Assembly (NCBI GenBank): GCA_938036585.1
Contig: CALHQN010000286.1
Location: 1 to 5,357, forward strand
DNA length: 5,357 nucleotides
DNA from: an uncultured Campylobacter sp.
GTDB taxonomy: Bacteria > Campylobacterota > Campylobacteria > Campylobacterales > Campylobacteraceae
Direction: 5' to 3'
Part shown: in pieces, positions 1-5,090 of the stretch
Layout: every line of letters starts with the position of its first letter
How positions within the stretch are numbered: the first letter of the stretch is position 1
Translations under genes and position numbers: made by a program
The notes under the pieces: generated by a model
What the model was told of the DNA's origin: nothing
What the model saw: the letters and a program-made list of their open reading frames with translations, nothing else
The model's database searches: none

Positions 1-616
1 CAAGCAACGCTCCACCGATAGCCTCCATATCTGAAGGCAACACACAGATATCAAGTGAGCCTAAAAAATCGTTCACATCGGTTCTATTGCCAAGCATAAA
101 GATATTTTTTTTATCTTTTATATATTCGTGTAAATTTTTATTTTGCGGGCCATCGCCTACGATAAAAAGGGCTGATTTTTCTAAATTTAACTCGCTAAAT
201 GCATCGATTAAGAGCTTATGATTTTTAGCTGCTCTTAGCACCGCCACAATACAAATGCCTACTACATCGTCACTTAGGCCAAATTCTTTTTTCATATTTA
301 TCTTAAATTCTGGTGTATACTTTTGCGTATCGATGCCTGTATAAATTTTGACGACTTTTTCCTTTTTCACGCCTCTTTTTATAAGATCCTCGCATACTGA
401 GTCGCACACGCCGACTACTTTTGTACTTAGGTTGTAAGGTAAGGGCGATGTTATAGGCAGCTGCAAATGCCTAGTGCGAACCACACTAACGCCGCAAATT
501 TTACCTACAATCGCTCCAATAGTACCGTCCTTTCCTGAGTGAGTTGAGATTATTTTTATGTTATTTTGCTTTACAAATTTGCAAATTTTTAAAATTTCAA
601 AGATCGGATTATTCAA
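1..616 (-). pseudogene. Glycosyltransferase family 4 (GT-B fold) fragment, 5'-truncated and open at the window edge
   Basis: An uninterrupted minus-strand frame of about 205 codons reads as a GT4 sugar transferase of the kind that builds lipooligosaccharide, capsule or glycan chains at the inner face of the membrane. Visible landmarks in order are THSGKDG (about 544-524), VVRTRH, a VGVCDSV stretch, YTGID, the donor-domain R-A-A-K-N-H-K-L-L-I-D-A-F block, GDGP, and the nucleotide-sugar region LGNRTDV followed by PSDMEAIGG (37-11). GT4 enzymes normally have some 70-80 residues before the THS motif, including the first Rossmann strand and a glycine-rich loop. Here only about 24 are available before the frame becomes unrelated sequence, and an in-frame TAG lies at 653-655. 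No ATG exists in the correct place; TTG at 614-616 is the only plausible start. GC is about 37%, lower than the neighbour. I read it as a gene that lost its 5' end, although a short expressed form or an assembly join cannot be excluded. The acceptor sugar cannot be predicted. Confidence 0.72.
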
Positions 617-1049
617 ATAGCTTTGCTTCCAAGCCGTGAAGCCTCTGCAAGCCTATGCTGATATATTCGTTTAGCTTTTCGTTATTTTCCAGCAGTTTGT
701 CGTAGTAGCCCTTCGCCTTCTCCCTGGTCGCGGCATCGGGCTCGATATACTTCAGTCCGCTTTTGAAAAAACCTTTCGCCTCCGTGAAATAAAGATTATG
801 AATCTTTTCGCAGTGCGCAAGCCCCGAGTCGGTAAAGCTCAAAATCGACTCGTACGCGATATTTCCCAGCAGCTCCTGTAGCCTATTTGCGGGATTTTTA
901 AAAAAATCGGCGAATTCTTTATATGGAATAAAAACCTGATCGAGATTTTTCATGGCGTCGCCGTAGATACCCTTTTTCAGGCGGAACATCGTCATCTCTT
1001 GAGAATTTACAAACTTCTCGATGGCTTTGATAGTATCGTTTTTATTCAC
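609..1049 (-). CDS. Hypothetical helical protein, 146 aa
   Basis: I do not recognise this family. The product is soluble-looking: no signal peptide, no membrane segment, one cysteine (Cys80), and a sequence that appears almost wholly alpha-helical with many Lys, Glu and Asn. Aromatic-rich stretches such as EFADFF (45-50) and YFTEAKGFF (87-95) alternate with charged ones. The general look is reminiscent of phasin-like or other small helical-bundle proteins, but I would not assign it. The start is GTG at 1047-1049, supported by AAGGGA at 1059-1064 nine bases upstream and by a TATAAT box at 1085-1090. Later methionines at residues 19 and 21 have less support. It lies 85 bases after the Fur-family gene on the same strand but has its own promoter. 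Its last codons overlap the truncated glycosyltransferase frame, so its natural C-terminus may have been affected by the junction there. Confidence 0.8.
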   Translation of the reverse strand: MNKNDTIKAIEKFVNSQEMTMFRLKKGIYGDAMKNLDQVFIPYKEFADFFKNPANRLQELLGNIAYESILSFTDSGLAHCEKIHNLYFTEAKGFFKSGLKYIEPDAATREKAKGYYDKLLENNEKLNEYISIGLQRLHGLEAKLFE

Positions 1050-1058
1050 TGAAATTTT

Positions 1059-1064
1059 TCCCTT
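1059..1064 (-). promoter_or_regulatory. Ribosome binding site of the 146-aa gene, supporting a GTG start
   Basis: On the minus strand AAGGGA lies nine bases before GTG (1047-1049). No ATG is nearby at a better distance, so this site decides the unusual start. Confidence 0.6.
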
Positions 1065-1084
1065 TTAAAATATGAAATGCTCGG

Positions 1085-1090
1085 ATTATA
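1085..1090 (-). promoter_or_regulatory. Sigma-70 -10 box (TATAAT) for the 146-aa gene
   Basis: A perfect TATAAT reads on the minus strand about 36 bases before the GTG start. It is preceded by an AT-rich stretch (GATTTTTATAAAAG) and no obvious -35, the usual layout of Campylobacter housekeeping promoters. It suggests transcription independent of the Fur-family gene upstream. Confidence 0.6.
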
Positions 1091-1134
1091 TCGTTTCTTT
1101 TATAAAAATCCGTTAAATCGCGCGCCGCTTCCTA

Positions 1135-1488
1135 TCAGCCGCCGCATTCGTCGCACAGACCGCGCACGAGCACGCTTTTGACGTTTTTTTGCGGCAGAGC
1201 GGGCATCGAAATTTCCTCCATCTTGTGGCAATTCTCACAGACGAAATAGGCTTTTGCGCTGCTGCTTAGCTCGTAAAAGCTCTTGTGATTATTTTCGCTC
1301 GCGATTATTAAATTTTTCTCTTCCAAAAGCGCAATATTGCGATAGATCGTGGTTTTATTCGCACCCGTAATCTCAACTAGCTCGTCGCAACTTACCGGGG
1401 CTTTTTTGTCGTTTAAAATTTTCACGATCTGGCCGCGAAGCGCCGTGTAAGCGATATCATGGCTCGCTAAAAAATCTTTGGGATCCAT
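1135..1488 (-). CDS. Compact Fur-family metal-responsive repressor, probably Zur-like, 117 aa
   Basis: The product is a winged-helix DNA-binding repressor of the Fur superfamily that would sense a metal in the cytoplasm. Residues 1-75 hold the DNA-binding domain, including TALRGQIVKILNDKKAPVSC and the recognition helix around NKTTIYRNIALLEEKNLI (44-61). Two CxxC pairs, Cys84/Cys87 and Cys112/Cys115, match the structural zinc site of Fur and Zur proteins. It is shorter than typical Fur or Zur (about 140-160 residues): the spacing between the two CxxC pairs is cut to about 25 residues, and the HHxH cluster normally found just before the first CxxC is absent (here KAYFVCENCH). It is divergent from znuA and shares a palindromic operator with it, which argues for zinc rather than iron. 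The start is ATG 1486-1488 with AAAGG at 1495-1499. Family assignment is firm; zinc specificity is inferred from context. Confidence 0.9.
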   Translation of the reverse strand: MDPKDFLASHDIAYTALRGQIVKILNDKKAPVSCDELVEITGANKTTIYRNIALLEEKNLIIASENNHKSFYELSSSAKAYFVCENCHKMEEISMPALPQKNVKSVLVRGLCDECGG

Positions 1489-1536
1489 TTTGCGCCTTTT
1501 TTAAAATTTGAGCGATGATAGCGAAATTTAGATAAA

Positions 1537-1542
1537 TTTATA
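1537..1542 (-). promoter_or_regulatory. Probable -10 box (TATAAA) of the Fur-family gene
   Basis: TATAAA reads on the minus strand about 49 bases before the regulator's start codon. The inverted repeat at 1549-1563 lies just upstream of it, across the spacer and -35 area, so a repressor bound there would block this promoter and give autoregulation. Confidence 0.45.
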
Positions 1543-1543
1543 T

Positions 1544-1563
1544 TAAGTTGCAACTAAGTTGCA
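1544..1563 (+). promoter_or_regulatory. Putative Zur/Fur-family operator shared by the divergent promoters
   Basis: Bases 1549-1563 form a perfect inverted repeat, TGCAAC-TAA-GTTGCA (6+3+6). An overlapping perfect palindrome AGTTGCAACT occupies 1546-1555, and the word TAAGTTGCA occurs twice in direct orientation (1544-1552 and 1555-1563), 11 bases apart, so GTTGCA half-sites recur at one helical turn. The site is centred at 1556, nearly midway between the two proposed -10 boxes. Operator function is inferred from symmetry and position; I cannot match it to a named consensus. Confidence 0.6.
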
Positions 1564-1568
1564 TACGA

Positions 1569-1574
1569 TATACT
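1569..1574 (+). promoter_or_regulatory. Probable -10 box (TATACT) of the znuA operon
   Basis: TATACT lies 27 bases before the znuA ATG. The operator-like palindrome ends six bases upstream and overlaps where a -35 would sit (TTGCAA at 1548-1553, spacing 15). This is a classic position for repression by steric blocking. Confidence 0.5.
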
Positions 1575-1591
1575 TTCGCAATTTTTTCGGA

Positions 1592-1596
1592 AAGGA
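1592..1596 (+). promoter_or_regulatory. Ribosome binding site of znuA
   Basis: AAGGA sits five bases before ATG 1602-1604. It fixes the start there rather than at the in-frame TTG at 1548, which would lie inside the operator and put 18 extra residues in front of the signal peptide. Confidence 0.75.
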
Positions 1597-1601
1597 ATTT
1601 T

Positions 1602-2537
1602 ATGAAAAAGATTGTTTTCGCGCTTTTTGCGATGAGTTGCGCATTGTTTGCCAAACCTACGGTCAGTACGACCATACTTCCGACGAAGTATTTCGTCGAG
1701 CAGATCGCGGGCGATACGCTACAGGTAAATACGATGGTCGGCAAGGGCGCCGATCCGCACACATACGAGCCCAAGCCTTCGGAGATGAAGATGGTGCAAA
1801 ACAGCGATCTGTATTTTGCGGTCGGTATAGAATTTGATGAAATTTGGCTACCGAAGCTCGCCGCAGCGTATCCGAAGATGAAGATAATCCGCACTGAAGA
1901 GGGTATCGGAAAGATGGCTATGGCAGCACACCATCATGACGAACACGACGCTCACGATCATAGCGCGCACCACGATGAGAAGGAGCACAAAGAGCATCGC
2001 GATCACGATGAAAAAGAGCATCACGACCACGCCGAGCACCATCATCACCATGACGGCTTAGATCCGCATATCTGGCTCGATCCGCAGCTTGTAAAAATTC
2101 AAGCTAAAAATATTAAAGACGCGTTAACCAAACAGTATCCTAAGAATGCTAAAATTTACGAAGCAAATTTCGATAAATTTGCCAAAAAGCTTGACGAGCT
2201 GGACGCTTACGCAAAGCAAAAATTAGCGGGCGTCAAGGGAAAGAAATTTATGGTTTATCATCCGTCTTGGGGCTATTTCGCGCACCGATACGATTTGGAG
2301 CAGATCGCAGTCGAAGTGGAGGGCAAAGAGCCTAAGCCTGCGGATTTGGCTGAGCTAATTGAGGAAGCCAAAGAGGAGAAGATCAAGGTGATTTTCGTCG
2401 CACCGCAGTTTTCCAAAAAGGCAGCGCAAACCATCGCCGCACAGACGGGCGCAAAGGTGATAGAGATCGATCAGCTACCGCTAGATTGGTACGAGACGAT
2501 GAAAAAGACGATTGACGTTTTCGGAGAAAATTTGTAG
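1602..2537 (+). CDS. znuA: Periplasmic zinc-binding protein ZnuA (cluster A-I substrate-binding protein), 311 aa
   Basis: The protein captures zinc (possibly also manganese) in the periplasm and hands it to an inner-membrane importer. Residues 1-17 form a Sec signal peptide, with a likely cut after ALFA. The expected ligands are present: His53 in DPHTYEP, His156 in DPHIWLD, His220 in YHPSWGYF, and an acidic residue near Asp290 in VIEIDQL. Residues 110-150 form the charged loop typical of zinc-specific members, with 19 histidines and 14 acidic residues in 41 positions. Length is normal for the family. The start is ATG 1602 with AAGGA upstream. The gene heads an operon with the DUF1007-NicO gene, separated by three bases, and is divergent from a Fur-family repressor across a shared palindrome. 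No permease or ATPase gene follows. I am confident of the family; zinc preference rests on the His-rich loop and the context. Confidence 0.95.
   Translation: MKKIVFALFAMSCALFAKPTVSTTILPTKYFVEQIAGDTLQVNTMVGKGADPHTYEPKPSEMKMVQNSDLYFAVGIEFDEIWLPKLAAAYPKMKIIRTEEGIGKMAMAAHHHDEHDAHDHSAHHDEKEHKEHRDHDEKEHHDHAEHHHHHDGLDPHIWLDPQLVKIQAKNIKDALTKQYPKNAKIYEANFDKFAKKLDELDAYAKQKLAGVKGKKFMVYHPSWGYFAHRYDLEQIAVEVEGKEPKPADLAELIEEAKEEKIKVIFVAPQFSKKAAQTIAAQTGAKVIEIDQLPLDWYETMKKTIDVFGENL
2523..2527 (+). promoter_or_regulatory. Ribosome binding site of the DUF1007-NicO gene, inside the znuA 3' end
   Basis: GGAGA lies within the last znuA codons, 13 bases before ATG 2541-2543 and 10 before TTG 2538-2540. The distance fits TTG slightly better, but ATG directly follows it and gives a normal signal peptide; the two choices differ by one residue. 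The layout suggests translational coupling to znuA. Confidence 0.45.
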
Positions 2538-2540
2538 TTG

Positions 2541-4850
2541 ATGAAATTTATTAAAATTTTACTTTTATCCGCGATCTTTAGCTCGCGGATATTTGCGTGC
2601 GCTCTGTGCGCCCTATACACGCCCACTGCGCACGTTAGCATCGCCCCCGTCGCACAGGACGGCAAGATCAGAAGCCTGCACTTTTCGTGGCTCTTCTCTC
2701 AAAATTTCACCGACGTTATAATGCAGACTTACGACATAAATTCCAATGGCAAGTTCGAAAGTAGCGAGCTTGCGGAAATCACCAAGGCGATGACCGATTA
2801 TCTAAGCCCGAAAAATTATCTTTGCGAGGCGGAATTTTACGATCAAGCGCCGAAAAGCGCAAAGCCCGCACTTAGCAACCTCGTAGGCACGCAGATCAAG
2901 GGAAATTTTAAAAACGCAAAAAGCCTCATCAAAAAGGGTAGGCTTGCGTTCGAGTTCGATCAAGAGGTCGGCTTCGAGCTGCGAAACGGCCGCGTTCTTA
3001 AAATTTCCATTAACGACGATCAGGGGTTTTTCAATTTCAAAATGGTTGACGACAAGCCATTTGATCTTGGCAATGGCTTTGTAGCGAAGCCCAATTCAAA
3101 TTTAGCCGCCACCTTTATAGAATTTAGCGGCGAAAAGCCCAAGCTTGCAGAGAAAAAACCGCCGATTTCAAGCGCGCCGAGCTCCGATTTAACGCAGGAT
3201 GTTCTTGCATCTAGCGAGCAGGATCTTACAGGCTCGGAAGATAAACTTGCGCAGAGCGGGCAAGCCAAGCAGCCAAATATGGGCTCTGCGCGCAAATCAA
3301 ACCAAAGATCGGTCGGCGACATCGTTTCGGAGGCGACTGCGCAGGCGCAAAAAAATATCGCCGCTTCGGATGCTATCGCGCAGATTAATAAAGCCGCCAA
3401 AAAGGACGCGCAAGCAAAAGGTGATCCCGCAAATTCCAACCGCTTCGGCAGCGAAAGCTTAGAGAGCGCCGCGAAAAACGGCGAAAACGCCGCAGCTTCT
3501 TTAGGCGATGATTCAAATTTAGCGCAAAACGGAGGCGACAGGAGCGCTGCGATAAATTCTAACGAATCCGCAAATTCTGCGCCGTCTGTAGATAAAGGCG
3601 CGGGGCAAAATTTGGCGGCGAGACGAGATAATTCTTTAAATTCCTCGCATTCTACGCAAAATCTCGCGACTCCGCCCGAAGAGAGCTCTTTAAATTTAGC
3701 GCAAAATAGCGCGAGCAAAAACGGCGCCGTATCCGGTAGCGGCGACATTTCAAGCGAGCCGCACGAAGAGGCTGCGCTGGGGTTTGTCGCGCAAAAGACG
3801 GTTGATTTTATGAAAAGCCTCAAAACGGCATTTCGCGCAAGCAGCGAGCATGCAAGCGCAAACACCATCCTATGGGTCTTAGCGCTTTCTTTCATATACG
3901 GCTTTTTCCACGCGGCGGGCCCGGGGCACGCAAAGCTGCTAACTGCGAGCTATTTCTTAGCCCATGGCGGCAGCTACGTCAAGGCCTTCGGATTTGCCCT
4001 TAAAATCGGGCTTCTGCACGTCTTGGGGGCGCTCGTTTTAGTAAGCGCGAGCATGTTCGTGCTGCAAAACGTCGCGGGCCTCGTCTCTGCAAACTCCGCC
4101 TCGATCACCACGAAAATTTCGGCGCTTCTGATCATCGTCATAACGGCGCTCATCATCTACGACAAGGCTCGCCGCGTAAGATCGGGCGCCCGCCACGATG
4201 CGGGCTGCTCCTGCGCCGCCTGCGCTTCCGTCGCAAAGACCGCAGAAACGGACGCCCGCTTAAAAAATACGGCATTTGCAAACGCTGGAAATTCCGCTCA
4301 CGCGGCGTCAAAGAGCTATAAATTTTCTAAATTTAAAATTGAAAGCGACGAATCCGCGCAGTATTTGGATACTAAAAATTCAGGCGACGCCGCAACGGCA
4401 GAGCTAAATTTAGATTTAAATTTAAATGCGAGCCTAGAAGAAAACTCGCCTAGCCAAAACGAGCAAAAAAAGGCCCTAAATTCTGCAAATTTCAGCAGTC
4501 AACCCTCATCTCGCTCGCTACAAAATGGCGCGACCTGCGGCGGCGAGAAAGGGCAAGAGTGGCTTATCGCGCTTGCGGCGGCGCTCGTGCCCTGCCCAGG
4601 TACGATCCTTATTTTCGTGCTTGCCTTCAGCCTCGGAAGCTTCGCGCTTAGTGTCGCAAGTGCGCTTTTCATCGGTTTTGGAATGAGCGTCGTGATATTT
4701 TTAGCCGCGCTTTTCGGCGCGAAAGCAAACGAGCTAAGCTCAAAGCGGCTCGTAAGCCTGAAGCTTTACGTCGAATTTTTGGGGCTTTTCGTCATGTTCG
4801 GGCTCGGGATTTTTATGTATTTCCTCTCAGACAACCTCAGGGTGCTGTGA
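2541..4850 (+). CDS. Fused DUF1007 (ZevA-like) and NicO/RcnA-family (ZevB-like) metal transport protein, 769 aa
   Basis: This is a probable inner-membrane zinc transporter with its own periplasmic binding domain. Residues 1-19 are a signal peptide or anchor. Residues 20-197 form a DUF1007 domain with CALC (Cys20, Cys23), TAHVSI around His31, HFSWLFS, and an EF-hand-like loop DINSNGKFESSE (65-76). Residues 198-415 are a disordered Ser/Ala/Asn/Gln linker. Residues 442-541 hold three membrane helices with the NicO signature HAAGPGHAK (457-465). Residues 542-673 are a loop with CSCAAC (556-561). Residues 674-762 hold three more helices with VPCPGTIL (683-690). With the N-terminus outside, the loop falls in the cytoplasm, matching the basic DKARRVRSGAR. 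DUF1007 and NicO are separate proteins, ZevA and ZevB, in Haemophilus influenzae, where they support zinc acquisition. Fusion with znuA upstream suggests zinc uptake. RcnA relatives export nickel or cobalt, so efflux is the main alternative. TTG 2538 is an alternative start. Confidence 0.85.
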   Translation: MKFIKILLLSAIFSSRIFACALCALYTPTAHVSIAPVAQDGKIRSLHFSWLFSQNFTDVIMQTYDINSNGKFESSELAEITKAMTDYLSPKNYLCEAEFYDQAPKSAKPALSNLVGTQIKGNFKNAKSLIKKGRLAFEFDQEVGFELRNGRVLKISINDDQGFFNFKMVDDKPFDLGNGFVAKPNSNLAATFIEFSGEKPKLAEKKPPISSAPSSDLTQDVLASSEQDLTGSEDKLAQSGQAKQPNMGSARKSNQRSVGDIVSEATAQAQKNIAASDAIAQINKAAKKDAQAKGDPANSNRFGSESLESAAKNGENAAASLGDDSNLAQNGGDRSAAINSNESANSAPSVDKGAGQNLAARRDNSLNSSHSTQNLATPPEESSLNLAQNSASKNGAVSGSGDISSEPHEEAALGFVAQKTVDFMKSLKTAFRASSEHASANTILWVLALSFIYGFFHAAGPGHAKLLTASYFLAHGGSYVKAFGFALKIGLLHVLGALVLVSASMFVLQNVAGLVSANSASITTKISALLIIVITALIIYDKARRVRSGARHDAGCSCAACASVAKTAETDARLKNTAFANAGNSAHAASKSYKFSKFKIESDESAQYLDTKNSGDAATAELNLDLNLNASLEENSPSQNEQKKALNSANFSSQPSSRSLQNGATCGGEKGQEWLIALAAALVPCPGTILIFVLAFSLGSFALSVASALFIGFGMSVVIFLAALFGAKANELSSKRLVSLKLYVEFLGLFVMFGLGIFMYFLSDNLRVL
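3515..3706 (+). repeat. 15-bp direct repeat in the linker coding region
   Basis: AAATTTAGCGCAAAA occurs at 3515-3529 and again at 3692-3706 in the same frame, each encoding NLAQN (residues 326-330 and 385-389). Related peptides QNLAARR and QNLATPP lie between them. This suggests the linker grew by short duplications or slippage. Confidence 0.55.
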
Positions 4851-4884
4851 TCGCAAAATTTGAACGCAAATTTACAAAGGCGGC

Positions 4885-4909
4885 TCGCGTGAAATATAAG
4901 CTTACGCGA
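4885..4909 (+). terminator. Possible terminator hairpin after the znuA operon
   Basis: TCGCGTGA (4885-4892) can pair with TTACGCGA (4902-4909) over seven Watson-Crick pairs and one G-U, around a nine-base loop, 34 bases after the stop codon. It is followed by AT-rich sequence but not by a clean run of T, so it is at best a weak intrinsic terminator. Confidence 0.35.
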
Positions 4910-4962
4910 TACGTTAAATTTTAAATCCGGTGCGAATTGTTTTCAGAATAGTAAGATTTTAA

Positions 4963-4990
4963 AATTTACGCCGTAAGGACTGCGTAAATT
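4963..4990. repeat. Perfect 9-bp inverted repeat in the intergenic region
   Basis: AATTTACGC (4963-4971) and GCGTAAATT (4982-4990) are exact reverse complements; after one mismatch the inner GT/AC can also pair around an AAGG loop. No T-run follows on the plus strand. It may be an operator, an RNA hairpin or a remnant. Confidence 0.5.
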
Positions 4991-5021
4991 AAGCTCCGAT
5001 TTCGACTATTAATTATGCGGC

Positions 5022-5044
5022 GGAATTCGCTCTTTATGAATTCC
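5022..5044. repeat. Perfect 7-bp inverted repeat (GGAATTC / GAATTCC)
   Basis: GGAATTC (5022-5028) and GAATTCC (5038-5044) flank a nine-base spacer, just upstream of the promoter of the last gene. With arms close to 16 bases apart it could be a regulator site; function unknown. Confidence 0.45.
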
Positions 5045-5047
5045 ACT

Positions 5048-5075
5048 AAATTTCGCTACAATACGGGCGAAATTT
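5048..5075. repeat. Perfect 9-bp inverted repeat enclosing a promoter -10
   Basis: AAATTTCGC (5048-5056) and GCGAAATTT (5067-5075) flank a ten-base loop that contains the TACAAT box. The right arm runs into further Ts (5073-5077), so on the plus strand it also resembles a small terminator. The arms are common words in this genome type, so chance is possible. Confidence 0.5.
5057..5062 (+). promoter_or_regulatory. -10 box (TACAAT) of the membrane-protein gene
   Basis: AAATTTCGCTACAAT is close to the Campylobacter promoter pattern of a T-rich stretch, then GC, then a TAnAAT-type -10. It lies 28 bases before the ATG at 5091. Confidence 0.55.
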
Positions 5076-5090
5076 TTATCAAGGATAGAT

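Noticed and set aside
1548..1601. TTG at 1548 as the start of znuA
   Set aside because: It lies within the proposed operator and upstream of the -10, has no ribosome binding site, and would put 18 residues before a normal signal peptide that starts at ATG 1602.
1602..1640. ZnuA as a lipoprotein with Cys13 as the lipidated residue
   Set aside because: The residues before it (Ala-Met-Ser) do not fit a lipobox, and a Sec cleavage site after ALFA at residue 17 is more natural.
1559..1837. Second plus-strand frame overlapping the start of znuA
   Set aside because: It is an out-of-frame reading of znuA, and its start falls in the operator-promoter region with no ribosome binding site.
1538..1894. 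Minus-strand frame overlapping the znuA 5' end
   Set aside because: It overlaps the znuA coding region and the divergent promoter region antisense, with no protein family signal; znuA is clearly the real gene.
1848..2051. A minus-strand frame rich in Val, Met and Leu that looks like a membrane helix protein
   Set aside because: It is the complement of the CAT/CAC and GAT/GAG codons of the ZnuA His-rich loop, which read as ATG, GTG and similar hydrophobic codons on the other strand.
3199..3462. Arg/Lys-rich 87-codon plus-strand frame in the linker
   Set aside because: It is an out-of-frame reading of the linker codons; the main frame continues without interruption on both sides.
3020..3895. 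A long open frame (291 codons) on the minus strand across the linker region
   Set aside because: It is antisense to the DUF1007-NicO gene, is driven by the biased codon use of the low-complexity linker, shows no recognisable domain, and has no support as an independent gene.
2541..4850. Calling the fused gene rcnA (nickel/cobalt efflux)
   Set aside because: The NicO domain alone would allow it, but the DUF1007 domain, the znuA neighbour and the Fur-type divergent regulator fit zinc acquisition better, so no gene symbol was given.
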